Of a stretch of DNA of 44,923 nt, positions 17,889 through 24,664 are shown one piece after another. The stretch spans positions 1-44,923 of the IMG/VR virus record IMGVR_UViG_3300008111_000288, one strand, 5' to 3'. Numbering within the stretch: position 1 is the first letter of the stretch; each line of letters opens with the position of its first letter. The translations under genes and the position numbers were made by a program. The notes beneath the pieces are model-generated. The model was not told the DNA's origin. It did not search any database and saw only the letters and a list, made by a program, of their open reading frames with translations. The DNA comes from a virus.

Positions 17889-18187
17889 TCCCATAGGTTC
17901 AATTGCTTACCATCAGCAGGTTCAGATAGTAACCTATCACCATATACTGCCTTATATTTAATATTTCCAGTCAATTCGAATAACATTTCCATCAATTTAT
18001 TACAATCATCATGTCTCCACCAAGTAGAGCACTTTGAATATTCTACATTTGGACATTCTAGCAACTTTTCTAGGATATAGTCTATAAATACTCCAAGGGC
18101 CTTTTTAGCCAAGATCTCATCTCCAAGGTAGAAGTTCTTGTTTTCGAGTCTTGAGCTCTCATAGGCCAATCTGAGACGATTTTCCAT
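17885..18187 (-). CDS. Hypothetical protein
   Basis: 100 aa from the ATG at 18187, chosen because GGGGGGAT lies just upstream; further upstream TTG coincides with a TTGACT promoter-like element. Helical, with a CxxxxW-type piece (SKCSTWWRHDDC). Resembles small uncharacterised actinophage proteins; function unknown. Confidence 0.55.
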   Translation of the reverse strand: MENRLRLAYESSRLENKNFYLGDEILAKKALGVFIDYILEKLLECPNVEYSKCSTWWRHDDCNKLMEMLFELTGNIKYKAVYGDRLLSEPADGKQLNLWD

Positions 18188-18236
18188 ATATCCCCCCGTT
18201 TTATTATTCATATATATCTTAGTCAACTAGAATATA

Positions 18237-18521
18237 TTACTTATTTATCTTTTTAATTTTTCTTAAATGAGTTCTTATTCTATGACAATTAGAACAAACA
18301 ATCTCACATTTAGATATTTCTTCATCTATTCTTTTCTTAGATAAAGTAGAAACTAGTTCCATTACATTTGCTTGCTTCCGCCCACGCACATGATCAAAAT
18401 CCATTACGTAGTATGGATATGATTCTTTGCAATCCATACAGGGAGTTTTACTTTTTAATTCTTGAATATATCTAGTCAGAAATGCCTTTTGTTTAGCTAC
18501 AGAAGACTTTTCTGATTTCAT
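18237..18521 (-). CDS. Small HNH-type endonuclease protein
   Basis: 94 aa. Zinc Cys pairs CMDCKES and CSNCHRIRTH enclose a DFDHVRGRK core, matching short HNH nucleases (D-H ... N ... H). Freestanding phage HNH proteins are often homing endonucleases or packaging aids; there is no intron nearby. Its ATG is 6 nt after TAGAAT, so it is probably leaderless. Confidence 0.75.
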   Translation of the reverse strand: MKSEKSSVAKQKAFLTRYIQELKSKTPCMDCKESYPYYVMDFDHVRGRKQANVMELVSTLSKKRIDEEISKCEIVCSNCHRIRTHLRKIKKINK

Positions 18522-18527
18522 AGCTAC

Positions 18528-18533
18528 ATTCTA
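18528..18533 (-). promoter_or_regulatory. -10 of the HNH gene (leaderless)
   Basis: TAGAAT exactly 6 nt before the ATG at 18521 on the minus strand. Confidence 0.5.
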
Positions 18534-18557
18534 TCATTAGTACTATATATAATAAAC

Positions 18558-18668
18558 CTAGTCGACTGAGATATTTATAGCATGATCTGAACAATAATAT
18601 ATAATTTTGCCTTCTGAAGTTAATTTAGAAGTATATGATAGCTTATCGCAATAAGTACAAAATTTCAT
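18558..18668 (-). CDS. 36-aa zinc-ribbon protein
   Basis: 36 aa with CTYCDK near the N-terminus and YYCSDH later, a treble-clef-like zinc site. ATGA overlap with the end of deoC shows coupling. Its stop lies in the AGTCGACT palindrome. Confidence 0.6.
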   Translation of the reverse strand: MKFCTYCDKLSYTSKLTSEGKIIYYCSDHAINISVD

Positions 18669-19474
18669 AGTTGATTTAACATCGCATCTGTTACTTTATG
18701 ATCTTTGTAATCTGGATTATCCCAATCTAAATCAATTAATCCATGCATAATACGCCAATCATCACATATTTTCTTAGTTGCAGTAAGTCCTAGTCTATCT
18801 GCTCCTGCATCTATCATTGCAAGTGCTGATTCTAATGTTCTAATTCCACCCGCTGCTTTTACTCCAACAGCTGAGCTAACAGAATTTTTCATAATCTCAA
18901 TATCTTTTAGTGTTGCTCCTCTAGGACCATATCCACTAGATGTCTTTACAAAATCTCCACCTGCTTGCTCTACAAGTTTGCAAGCATCAGCAATCTCATC
19001 ATCTGTTAGATGTCCAACTTCAATAATTACCTTTAGCACAGAACCTGAACCATTATGAGATCTAGAATCTCCACTTGGCAAAGTAACACCTGGAGCTGTA
19101 TTAATAACATTATTTAAAGCATTTTTTACAGCTATAATTTCATCTTCTACATACTTAAACTTTTTAGATCTAAATGCACCTATATTCATAACCATATCAG
19201 CTTCCTTACACATAAATGTATGCAAATACTGAGCTTCGATTATCTTACTTCTCATTGAGTTTCCGCCATGAGGAAATCCGATAGTGCTTATTATATTACC
19301 ACCTGGAACAGTTTTTGTTATAGGCAAGTGATGTGGTTTTACAATAGCATACTTAGTTCTGTACCAAGCAGACACTTTAACTTCTTCTATAGCTTCATCA
19401 TCTGTGTATGAAGGGTTTAATACTGAGTGATCAATTTTACTTGAAAATTGCAAAAATTCTAATTCAGATGCCAT
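18665..19474 (-). CDS. deoC: Deoxyribose-phosphate aldolase
   Basis: 269 aa from the ATG at 19474 (an upstream in-frame TTG at 19507 is weaker). Interconverts deoxyribose 5-phosphate with acetaldehyde plus glyceraldehyde 3-phosphate, feeding on deoxynucleosides from host DNA. Class I aldolase residues: Asp93 (ADMVMNIG), Schiff-base Lys177 (VKTSSGYGPRGAT) and Lys206 (VKAAGGIRT). There is an unusual Gly/Ser insertion of about 20 residues (126-145). The start overlaps a 31-aa membrane peptide gene by 16 nt and its stop is coupled to the zinc ribbon. Confidence 0.85.
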   Translation of the reverse strand: MASELEFLQFSSKIDHSVLNPSYTDDEAIEEVKVSAWYRTKYAIVKPHHLPITKTVPGGNIISTIGFPHGGNSMRSKIIEAQYLHTFMCKEADMVMNIGAFRSKKFKYVEDEIIAVKNALNNVINTAPGVTLPSGDSRSHNGSGSVLKVIIEVGHLTDDEIADACKLVEQAGGDFVKTSSGYGPRGATLKDIEIMKNSVSSAVGVKAAGGIRTLESALAMIDAGADRLGLTATKKICDDWRIMHGLIDLDWDNPDYKDHKVTDAMLNQL

Positions 19475-19554
19475 ATATACCAAATCCAACCAGCTATCCA
19501 GATCCAAGAAAATACTAGGACTGCATTCTTCATTTTCTTTAACTTTTTATCCAT
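19459..19554 (-). CDS. 31-aa Trp-rich membrane peptide
   Basis: ATG at 19554 with AAGGAT 5 nt upstream. 31 aa: a basic head (MDKKLKKMKN) then a single hydrophobic helix of about 20 residues with five Trp (FSWIWIAGWIWYIW). Its end overlaps the deoC start, so it is the first gene of that operon, driven by the promoter at 19628-19657. Could be a small membrane effector or a leader whose translation controls deoC. Confidence 0.5.
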   Translation of the reverse strand: MDKKLKKMKNAVLVFSWIWIAGWIWYIWHLN

Positions 19555-19627
19555 ATTATCCTTATATATTATATATATTAAATATTTGTTATTTGTTGAT
19601 TTGCTGACCCCCCGACCCCCCTATGGA

Positions 19628-19657
19628 ATTATAACATTATCAAAATTTCACTGTCAA
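19628..19657 (-). promoter_or_regulatory. Promoter of the deoC operon
   Basis: TTGACA, 18 nt, TATAAT on the minus strand, just downstream of the tRNA-Ile 3' end. Between it and the ATG lie two GGGGGGTC direct repeats (around 19605-19620). Confidence 0.7.
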
Positions 19658-19665
19658 GACTTTAG

Positions 19666-19740
19666 TAGGGATACTGGGATTTGAACCCAGAATCGTTTGT
19701 ATATAAGACAAATGCTTTAACCAGATTAAGCTATATCCCC
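19666..19740 (-). tRNA. trnI: tRNA-Ile (anticodon UAU)
   Basis: 75 nt cloverleaf on the minus strand. Acceptor GGGGATA/TATCCCT (one G-U), D arm GCTT/AAGC, anticodon stem TTTGT/ACAAA with loop CTTATAT giving UAU, and T arm CTGGG/CCCAG with loop TTCAAAT. No encoded CCA. It would read AUA directly, which bacteria normally decode with lysidine-modified CAU tRNA. It fits the AUA-rich coding of this phage. Confidence 0.85.
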
Positions 19741-19769
19741 AAAGGATTAGCGTATTCGGTTCCCGCTTT

Positions 19770-19877
19770 TTAACAATTGTGAGTACATCCACAATCTGGA
19801 CATTCTCCCCCTGGAGCAGCATTGCAATCATCACACCAATCTGGTGGAGTCTGCTTATATCCTGGGATCTTTTCCAT
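19770..19877 (-). CDS. 35-aa Cys-rich zinc-type protein
   Basis: 35 aa with seven... six visible cysteines arranged WCDDC, ECPDCGC and a terminal HNC. Leaderless ATG 6 nt after TACAAT. Likely folds around one zinc. First gene of the minus cluster, upstream of the tRNA. Confidence 0.55.
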   Translation of the reverse strand: MEKIPGYKQTPPDWCDDCNAAPGGECPDCGCTHNC

Positions 19878-19883
19878 ATATCT

Positions 19884-19906
19884 ATTGTACTATATATTTC
19901 AGTCAA
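19884..19906 (-). promoter_or_regulatory. Promoter of the 35-aa gene (leaderless)
   Basis: TTGACT, 11 nt, TACAAT, then 6 nt to the ATG at 19877. The short 11-nt spacing mirrors the early plus-strand promoters. Confidence 0.55.
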
Positions 19907-20011
19907 CTACTATTTCATATTTTCTAAAATGTTAATATATTTTTAATTTGTATGATGCTGAACCTAAAACATGTCCGATTTGTCCGATAGTGCGCCCATA
20001 ATGAGCCTAAA

Positions 20012-20027
20012 TGTGATGTATCTCACT
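20012..20027 (+). promoter_or_regulatory. Crp/GlxR-like site
   Basis: TGTGATGTATCTCACT, one mismatch to TGTGA-N6-TCACA. Centre 72.5 bp before the -10 at 20092. TGTCCGAT repeats at about 19973, 19981 and 20053 lie in the same gene-free gap (19878-20148). Confidence 0.6.
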
Positions 20028-20074
20028 AACTATTTTTTCAAATTGTCCTGAATGTCCGATTTTCGACTTGATAT

Positions 20075-20097
20075 TTGTCAGACCCCCCCTGTATAGT
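20075..20097 (+). promoter_or_regulatory. Early promoter P1
   Basis: TTGTCA, 11 nt, TATAGT. Leads the first gene of the early plus block. Confidence 0.65.
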
Positions 20098-20148
20098 TAT
20101 AGGTATAAGAAAGAAAGTAACAAGGTGTTACTAAAGAAAGGAGTTCAA

Positions 20149-20361
20149 ATGAACTCACTAAATGTAAGCGTAGTAGTAGAACCTACTCATCCAATGTCCT
20201 CTAGTAACACTAAGGATAACAATATCTTCCGTCTTGCTAATGGTAACTACATTAGCCGTATGGCTTATGTCTATATGGTAGCCGATAAGGGTCTAATCTC
20301 TCACCGCTACCTATCACCTAGCGAGTCCGCTTGGGTGTTCGCTAATAGAAAGGCTAACTAA
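20149..20361 (+). CDS. Hypothetical early protein
   Basis: 70 aa from the ATG at 20149 behind AAAGGAG; longer upstream frames lack a ribosome site. Contains a helix-rich YISRMAYVYMVADKGLISHR stretch. No family recognised. Confidence 0.6.
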   Translation: MNSLNVSVVVEPTHPMSSSNTKDNNIFRLANGNYISRMAYVYMVADKGLISHRYLSPSESAWVFANRKAN

Positions 20362-20362
20362 T

Positions 20363-20515
20363 ATGACTAATCGTATTTGGGAAAGTCGTAACGACTATCA
20401 CACACCTAGCCACTATGTGGCGTGTTCTAATGGTTGCGGTAGGGTAACCGCTTGGACACTATGCGTAATGTGTGGCGGTAACTACGCTACACACGCCCTA
20501 GTCAATGTGAGGTAA
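20363..20515 (+). CDS. 50-aa zinc-type early protein
   Basis: 50 aa with VACSNGCGR and TLCVMCGGN, a four-Cys zinc ribbon. Its stop codon lies inside the Crp-like site of the next promoter. Confidence 0.6.
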   Translation: MTNRIWESRNDYHTPSHYVACSNGCGRVTAWTLCVMCGGNYATHALVNVR

Positions 20516-20521
20516 CTCACA
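20506..20521 (+). promoter_or_regulatory. Crp/GlxR site, perfect
   Basis: TGTGAGGTAACTCACA. Centre 52.5 bp upstream of the -10 at 20566; overlaps the preceding stop codon. Confidence 0.7.
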
Positions 20522-20548
20522 CACGACACACCCCCTATAAGGTTGAAA

Positions 20549-20571
20549 ATGTCAGACCTATAGTGTAGTCT
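20549..20571 (+). promoter_or_regulatory. Early promoter P2
   Basis: ATGTCA, 11 nt, TAGTCT (weak -10). The leader (20580-20688) carries a direct repeat GTGAGCCTAGCAAATAA, twice. Confidence 0.5.
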
Positions 20572-20688
20572 TACAGACATAACAATTAAATAAGAATTAA
20601 AGCGTGAGCCTAGCAAATAATCCGAAAGGTGAGCCTAGCAAATAACCGCTTAACAACTAACTAACTACTAACGAAAGAAGAACAGATA

Positions 20689-20862
20689 ATGACAATCACT
20701 TACTCAATTTGGCAAGGCTCTCGCCTACTATCTATTGACAATGTAGCCCACGATATAAAGGCTATTGACCACCTAATCGAATCGCTTAACGCTAGCGAAC
20801 TAGGTAAGAAAACTAAGTTTTCTGCTAATGTAATGACTATCAAGACAGGAGATAATAAGTAA
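20689..20862 (+). CDS. Hypothetical early protein
   Basis: 57 aa, mixed alpha/beta, no motif recognised. AAAGAAG upstream. TAATG overlap with the next gene. Confidence 0.55.
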   Translation: MTITYSIWQGSRLLSIDNVAHDIKAIDHLIESLNASELGKKTKFSANVMTIKTGDNK

Positions 20863-21038
20863 TGATGACTAAATGGGATACTATCCAAGCAGATGTAAGC
20901 GATGCTTATGTCTATCTTGATGAAGAAGAAATGTATAACAAGGCTCTAGAAGAGGGCTTAATAGAGTTAGGCTCTGATGAGTATGATGAAGATGAGATGT
21001 CTAAATCTCTTACACTAGATTGGGAGACATACGAATAA
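20862..21038 (+). CDS. Acidic hypothetical early protein
   Basis: 58 aa, very acidic (LDEEE, YDEDE). Coupled by TAATG on both sides. Could be a DNA mimic by charge, but nothing specific supports that. Confidence 0.55.
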   Translation: MMTKWDTIQADVSDAYVYLDEEEMYNKALEEGLIELGSDEYDEDEMSKSLTLDWETYE

Positions 21039-21181
21039 TGGAGATTGAAATTACTTGGGATTTCTTATATATAAACTCCGATTTCTTAGGGCTCTATGCT
21101 AATATCCCGCTCTATTTGCTTATCGGTATTCCCGCCCTTGTGTGGTCGTGGCGTTTAGCAATGCGAGATAAATCACAGTAA
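21038..21181 (+). CDS. Small membrane protein
   Basis: 47 aa with one hydrophobic segment (NIPLYLLIGIPALVWSW) and a basic C-terminus. Third gene of a TAATG-coupled trio. Confidence 0.55.
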   Translation: MEIEITWDFLYINSDFLGLYANIPLYLLIGIPALVWSWRLAMRDKSQ

Positions 21182-21237
21182 ATTAGCGGCGTGTCGGTTT
21201 GACAATTGTCAGATCGGCCCGCAGCTTTTTGGGGGCG

Positions 21238-21299
21238 TTATCCACAGCTTTATACACAGGTGTGGAAATCCCTGGAATTTTGAGCGTAAGTTATCCACA
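21238..21299 (+). promoter_or_regulatory. Two DnaA boxes
   Basis: TTATCCACA at 21238-21246 and 21291-21299, with imperfect TATACACAG and TGTGGAAA between. In a 228-nt gene-free gap (21182-21409) that also holds GGCCCGC at 21216 and a GGCGTGTCG/CGACACGCC inverted pair (21188, 21326). Confidence 0.55.
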
Positions 21300-21313
21300 T
21301 GACCTAAATCACA
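21298..21313 (+). promoter_or_regulatory. Crp-like site, degenerate
   Basis: CATGACCTAAATCACA: the right half is intact, the left is CATGA. Centre 62.5 bp before the -10 at 21368. Overlaps the second DnaA box. Confidence 0.4.
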
Positions 21314-21350
21314 AAAATAGTTTTGCGACACGCCCGAAAAACGGGTCAAA

Positions 21351-21373
21351 ATGTCAGTGGTCTATGTTAGGAT
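21351..21373 (+). promoter_or_regulatory. Early promoter P3
   Basis: ATGTCAGTG, 11 nt after ATGTCA, TAGGAT. Confidence 0.6.
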
Positions 21374-21409
21374 ACTAGGTATCAAGATAAAAAAAGAAAG
21401 GTGGTCAAA

Positions 21410-21598
21410 ATGACTACACTAAATAAAATCCGAGAGATTACTCTCGAAAATGTAAGTGCCGATGAGGCAAATCTAATTGTCTGCGTTTTTTGCTCAGACT
21501 ACGCAGGAGAAATTTTCTGCGGAAATTGTAATGAGTATAAAGGAATTATGACACTCGGTGAGTGGTTATCCTACACTCAAGAAAGTTGGGTGGCATAA
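21410..21598 (+). CDS. Zinc-ribbon early protein
   Basis: 62 aa from the ATG at 21410 after GAAAGGTGG. CVFCSDYAGEIFCGNC is a clear four-Cys ribbon. TAATG overlap with the next gene. Probably nucleic-acid or protein binding. Confidence 0.65.
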   Translation: MTTLNKIREITLENVSADEANLIVCVFCSDYAGEIFCGNCNEYKGIMTLGEWLSYTQESWVA

Positions 21599-21753
21599 TG
21601 TTATCCGATAAAACTTTAGAAAAAATCGTGTTTGAGTATCAACACGGAGGTGTGAAAAACTTTCACCCTGAAATTTCTTTCGCAGAGCGTAAGGCTTTGC
21701 TAAAGTATTTATTCTCTATCCCTACTCATAAAGATTGCGAGTGTGTAAAATGA
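21598..21753 (+). CDS. Hypothetical early protein
   Basis: 51 aa, helical, ending DCECVK. Start chosen for the TAATG overlap. ATGA overlap downstream. Confidence 0.55.
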   Translation: MLSDKTLEKIVFEYQHGGVKNFHPEISFAERKALLKYLFSIPTHKDCECVK

Positions 21754-21845
21754 ATTTAGAAGAATTCAGAAAACACGTTGAACAACAACGTGAAGCAAGC
21801 AAGGCTGAAGCCCTTGCTGTTTTAGCCGCCACTATTAAAAAATAG
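21750..21845 (+). CDS. 31-aa helical peptide
   Basis: 31 aa, predicted as one charged helix (VEQQREASKAEALAVLAA). ATGA-coupled to the upstream gene. Confidence 0.4.
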   Translation: MNLEEFRKHVEQQREASKAEALAVLAATIKK

Positions 21846-21861
21846 TGTGATCTAAATCATT
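21846..21861 (+). promoter_or_regulatory. Crp-like site, degenerate
   Basis: TGTGATCTAAATCATT, directly after a stop codon. Farther from P4 than the perfect site at 21973. Confidence 0.35.
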
Positions 21862-21972
21862 TCGACACAACGGCGTGTCGACTTGACACGGCCCGCAAAA
21901 GCTATGGGGGCGATTTGTCGTTTATGTCCGATTTACGAAACACCCTAGATCCCTGCGACACGCCCGAGATTT

Positions 21973-21988
21973 TGTGATTTTTCTCACA
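21973..21988 (+). promoter_or_regulatory. Crp/GlxR site, perfect
   Basis: TGTGA-TTTTTC-TCACA. Centre 73.5 bp before the -10 at 22054. The gap 21846-22092 also has GGCCCGC (21890), TTTACGA (21932) and a GGCGTGTCG/CGACACGCC pair (21872, 21956). Confidence 0.7.
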
Positions 21989-22036
21989 CGGCTTGAGCGT
22001 CTCATTATTTGGAATTACTGGCTAGTAAGTAGAAAA

Positions 22037-22059
22037 TTGTCAGTGGGGTCGTGTATAAT
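22037..22059 (+). promoter_or_regulatory. Early promoter P4
   Basis: TTGTCAGTG; TTGTCA, 11 nt, TATAAT. Confidence 0.75.
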
Positions 22060-22092
22060 TCCAGACATAGAAACAAACGAAAGGACAACTAA

Positions 22093-22299
22093 ATGTCAGC
22101 AAAACTCTATACTATCGAAAACCTACTTGTAGGAAAAACTTATCGCTCAAACTCTCGCCACTTTTCAGGTGAGATTATTTCTGCTGAGCCTCGCCCAGCA
22201 ATTTGGTATGGCGAAAATACCGAAGCATTTTTAATTGAAGTAAATGCTGGCGGTCTGCGAAATAAATTCGCAACTATCGCAGTTAAGGTAGGTGAATAA
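22093..22299 (+). CDS. Hypothetical early protein
   Basis: 68 aa, beta-rich with an SH3-like look (LLVGKTYRSNSRHFSGEIIS). AAAGGA upstream, P4 leader of about 27 nt. Function unknown. Confidence 0.6.
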   Translation: MSAKLYTIENLLVGKTYRSNSRHFSGEIISAEPRPAIWYGENTEAFLIEVNAGGLRNKFATIAVKVGE

Positions 22300-22301
22300 T
22301 A

Positions 22302-22424
22302 ATGGGATACATTGAAATTTTTCGCTTAGATGAAAACGGAGCGGGTTGGGTAGATTTATCCGAAGCCACTCCCGATGAAATGCTAACTCTTGAAATTGGT
22401 TTATTTCAAGAGGGTGCCCTCTAA
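22302..22424 (+). CDS. 40-aa hypothetical protein
   Basis: 40 aa, acidic (MGYIEIFRLDENGAGWVDLS). Starts 3 nt after the previous stop. Its end abuts P5. Confidence 0.5.
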   Translation: MGYIEIFRLDENGAGWVDLSEATPDEMLTLEIGLFQEGAL

Positions 22425-22425
22425 T

Positions 22426-22448
22426 TTGTCAGTGCTAACTGATACAAT
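22426..22448 (+). promoter_or_regulatory. Early promoter P5
   Basis: TTGTCAGTG; TTGTCA, 11 nt, TACAAT. No Crp-like site seen upstream. Confidence 0.6.
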
Positions 22449-22521
22449 ACTAACAACAAAAGCCTTGCGAATGTGTCGCAGATGTAGCAGATGAACTAAC
22501 AGTAGATTGGGTGAATGGATA

Positions 22522-22725
22522 ATGTATAAACTAACTATCGCTTATGACGGAAATCCGCCACTAATAACTGAAACTTATTCAGACGCTCTAACTGCCGTTC
22601 ATTCTTTTGATAAATGCTCAGACTTTGGGGACGCTAAAGAATACGCAACCTATAATTTGTCAGAGCCTAATGGTAAAATGCACACTAAGAACTTCTATCG
22701 AAATGGAAAGGTATCAACAAAATGA
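22522..22725 (+). CDS. Hypothetical early protein
   Basis: 67 aa from the ATG at 22522. Beta-rich N-terminus (YKLTIAYDGNPPLITETY). It contains promoter P5b in its 3' part. ATGA overlap with the next gene. Confidence 0.55.
   Translation: MYKLTIAYDGNPPLITETYSDALTAVHSFDKCSDFGDAKEYATYNLSEPNGKMHTKNFYRNGKVSTK
22657..22679 (+). promoter_or_regulatory. Early promoter P5b, inside a coding region
   Basis: TTGTCAGAG; TTGTCA, 11 nt, TAAAAT, 43 nt before the ATG at 22722. Confidence 0.45.
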
Positions 22726-22913
22726 TGACACGCAAGGACTACATAGCAACCGCAGAAATTCTAAAGTATGCTAGCAATAAAACTCACCCCGCTGTATTTT
22801 CTAAAATTGTAAATGATTTTGCGGAGATGTTTGCAAAAGATAATGAGCGATTTGATGTAAAACGATTTCACGAAGCGAGTGGGTATCATGTTCCAAACTT
22901 CAGTTCGAGATAA
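22722..22913 (+). CDS. Hypothetical early protein
   Basis: 63 aa, helical (ILKYASNKTHPAVFSKIVNDF), resembling short mycobacteriophage early proteins by composition only. ATGA-coupled. Confidence 0.55.
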   Translation: MMTRKDYIATAEILKYASNKTHPAVFSKIVNDFAEMFAKDNERFDVKRFHEASGYHVPNFSSR

Positions 22914-23016
22914 AGTAAAACGCATTCAGGAATTGCGTCGCAGTAATGCGGCGCAACCTGTTCGCAATAAAAAAAAATACACACGAAAAATAAAACATAA
23001 AAATAAAACTGATTGA
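22888..23016 (+). CDS. 42-aa strongly basic protein
   Basis: 42 aa, about one third Lys/Arg. ATG at 22888 within the end of the upstream gene (26-nt overlap). Likely nucleic-acid binding by charge. Confidence 0.45.
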   Translation: MFQTSVRDKVKRIQELRRSNAAQPVRNKKKYTRKIKHKNKTD

Positions 23017-23026
23017 AATTTCAACT

Positions 23027-23080
23027 AGCCCGCACATGTGCGGCCTCGGGCGTGTCGTTAAGAATGTGATTAAAAACACC
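23027..23080 (+). repeat. Intergenic cassette with palindromes and a half Crp site
   Basis: AGCCCGC leads into the 14-bp palindrome CCGCACATGTGCGG, then GGCGTGTCG (23049) and a degenerate Crp-like TGTGATTAAAAACACC (23065-23080, 51.5 bp before the -10 at 23124). Confidence 0.45.
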
Positions 23081-23106
23081 CTAGATCTGCGGGCCTGTTG
23101 TAGAAA

Positions 23107-23129
23107 ATGTCAGTGCATTCTGTTATACT
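23107..23129 (+). promoter_or_regulatory. Early promoter P6
   Basis: ATGTCAGTG; ATGTCA, 11 nt, TATACT. Confidence 0.7.
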
Positions 23130-23154
23130 AGGGCACACAACGAAAGGTTAACTA

Positions 23155-23874
23155 ATGAAATTAAAACGCTCTAACGATAGAAAGGTGGCTAATCTTGTCA
23201 CAAAAAATGGAAAGCAAGCAGCAATTGCTAACACGTTCGGATTACCTGCAGGAAAAGACTATTCATGTCCTGGCGCTACGTCTATCTGCGAAAGCGTTTG
23301 CTACGCTGGCAAATTGGAAAAGTTATTCAAAGGTGTAAAGGCTAATCTTCTTCACAATTGGGAGCTCCTACGTAATGCAGACATGGATAGCATGTTGTTG
23401 CTCCTGGATGAAATGATTGTTGATTTTGTTAACGATTGTGATAAGAAAGACGCTCCTAAATTGTTCCGTATCCACTGGGACGGAGATTTCTTTAACGATA
23501 CCTACGCATATGCATGGAAGACTGTTATCTCTAATCATCCCGATGTTCAATTTTGGGTATATACACGAGTAAAGTCTGCAGCGCTTATCCTTAAGGATAT
23601 ATCTAACCTGTCTCTTTATTATTCTACCGACGATGAGAATAAAGAAATTGCTCATGATCTAAAACTAAATGACGGAATTCGTCTTGCATACTTAGGAAAG
23701 ACATTTGCTGTCACTGAAAGCACAATGAAAGAATTAACTGGTAAGCCTGGCGCTAAGTGTCCTGAAAACTTAAAGTCAATTCCACTAATTAGCAATGCAG
23801 GGTCCGCATGTGTTTCATGTGGTTTATGTGTTTATGGTAAAGCAGACATTCGATTTAGCGCAACTAAAAAATAA
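23155..23874 (+). CDS. Mycobacteriophage gp88-family protein
   Basis: 239 aa. GLPAGKDYSCPGATSICES followed by VCYAGK is the hallmark of the gp88 family of actinophages. C-terminal Cys cluster: GAKCP and SACVSCGLCVYG. The conserved Cys set suggests a metal or Fe-S site; the molecular function is unknown. Full length for the family. Expressed from P6. Confidence 0.75.
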   Translation: MKLKRSNDRKVANLVTKNGKQAAIANTFGLPAGKDYSCPGATSICESVCYAGKLEKLFKGVKANLLHNWELLRNADMDSMLLLLDEMIVDFVNDCDKKDAPKLFRIHWDGDFFNDTYAYAWKTVISNHPDVQFWVYTRVKSAALILKDISNLSLYYSTDDENKEIAHDLKLNDGIRLAYLGKTFAVTESTMKELTGKPGAKCPENLKSIPLISNAGSACVSCGLCVYGKADIRFSATKK

Positions 23875-23885
23875 GGAGAAATAAA

Positions 23886-23999
23886 ATGGAGTACTTTAAT
23901 GCATTAATGGCCACGGTAATGGGTACAGAAGATCAGAAAAAAGCTGCTAAAGAATATTTAGCAGAAGTGGATCCTGAAATTTGGGGCCAGGAGGAATAA
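23886..23999 (+). CDS. 37-aa hypothetical protein
   Basis: 37 aa, helical, acidic end. AAGGAG 6-7 nt before the ATG. Co-transcribed with the gp88-like gene. Confidence 0.55.
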   Translation: MEYFNALMATVMGTEDQKKAAKEYLAEVDPEIWGQEE

Positions 24000-24018
24000 G
24001 GCCCGCATCTGTGCGGGG

Positions 24019-24050
24019 TTATCCACAGGCTTACGAGTAATTGTGGATAA
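24019..24050 (+). promoter_or_regulatory. DnaA box pair, inverted
   Basis: TTATCCACA (24019-24027) and its reverse complement TGTGGATAA (24042-24050), with TTACGA between. GGCCCGC and a CCCGCA/TGCGGG hairpin precede them. Confidence 0.55.
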
Positions 24051-24060
24051 CTCCTGAAAA

Positions 24061-24076
24061 TGTGAGAAACCTCACA
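24061..24076 (+). promoter_or_regulatory. Crp/GlxR site, perfect
   Basis: TGTGA-GAAACC-TCACA. Centre 57.5 bp before the -10 at 24126; the one site out of the 10-bp phase. Confidence 0.7.
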
Positions 24077-24108
24077 AAAGCTGCGACACGCCGTAAATGG
24101 ATTAGGTA

Positions 24109-24131
24109 ATGTCGGTGGCCTATGCTAAAAT
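24109..24131 (+). promoter_or_regulatory. Early promoter P7
   Basis: ATGTCGGTG; ATGTCG, 11 nt, TAAAAT. Confidence 0.6.
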
Positions 24132-24159
24132 ACTCTCATCCAACAACGAAAGGTAAGTT

Positions 24160-24384
24160 ATGTCTAATCTAATGAAAGTTCCACACACAGTTGTATTCGA
24201 GGCCATTATTGACTTGGATAAAATTCCTGCAAACTTATTGCCACAATTAATTGCACTTGATAAAAGTTCAATTGAGCAAATGTGCAAAGAAGCAACACTA
24301 CACGCTCTCCACGAGTCTAATGTATTACAAACTGCAAATGAAAACAACACTTGGGCAGAAGTAACAATTAAGGAGAATAACTAA
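24160..24384 (+). CDS. Hypothetical early protein
   Basis: 74 aa, helical middle (LPQLIALDKSSIEQMC). AAAGG leader. TAATG overlap with the next gene. Function unknown. Confidence 0.6.
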   Translation: MSNLMKVPHTVVFEAIIDLDKIPANLLPQLIALDKSSIEQMCKEATLHALHESNVLQTANENNTWAEVTIKENN

Positions 24385-24650
24385 TGGGATACACAACAGC
24401 ACAAACAATTGCAGATGAGTTATCACTAGAGGCAGGACTTGCCTATCACTTGCAGGGTAATCATTACCCACCCGTCCCCGTTGCTATGGTGCAACCTTGC
24501 ATAGATGCTATTGACGCATACTATGAGGAGGATTTTGATCGTGAGATTAACTTACCTGAAGGTATCTCTTGGCGTGGGCAGACTTCCTGCCCTGCGTCTG
24601 CCATAGTAGATGCTCACCACCTAGAAGCGTGGCTACCTGAAGAATTGTGA
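24384..24650 (+). CDS. Conserved actinophage-type early protein
   Basis: 88 aa. The segment HYPPVPVAMVQPCIDAIDAY and LPEGISWRGQTSCPAS match a pattern I recall in mycobacteriophage early proteins of unknown function. Its TGA is part of the Crp-like site at 24646. Confidence 0.6.
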   Translation: MGYTTAQTIADELSLEAGLAYHLQGNHYPPVPVAMVQPCIDAIDAYYEEDFDREINLPEGISWRGQTSCPASAIVDAHHLEAWLPEEL

Positions 24651-24661
24651 GATAACTCACA
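24646..24661 (+). promoter_or_regulatory. Crp/GlxR site, perfect, over a stop codon
   Basis: TGTGAGATAACTCACA. Centre 42.5 bp before the -10 at 24696. Confidence 0.7.
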
Positions 24662-24664
24662 CTC

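Noticed and set aside
19640-19906. 88-aa minus-strand frame across the tRNA
   Set aside because: It crosses the tRNA-Ile gene and an independent small Cys gene in another frame.
22449-22521. A short open stretch ending TAATG before 22522
   Set aside because: No start codon in frame; likely leader sequence or a gene remnant.
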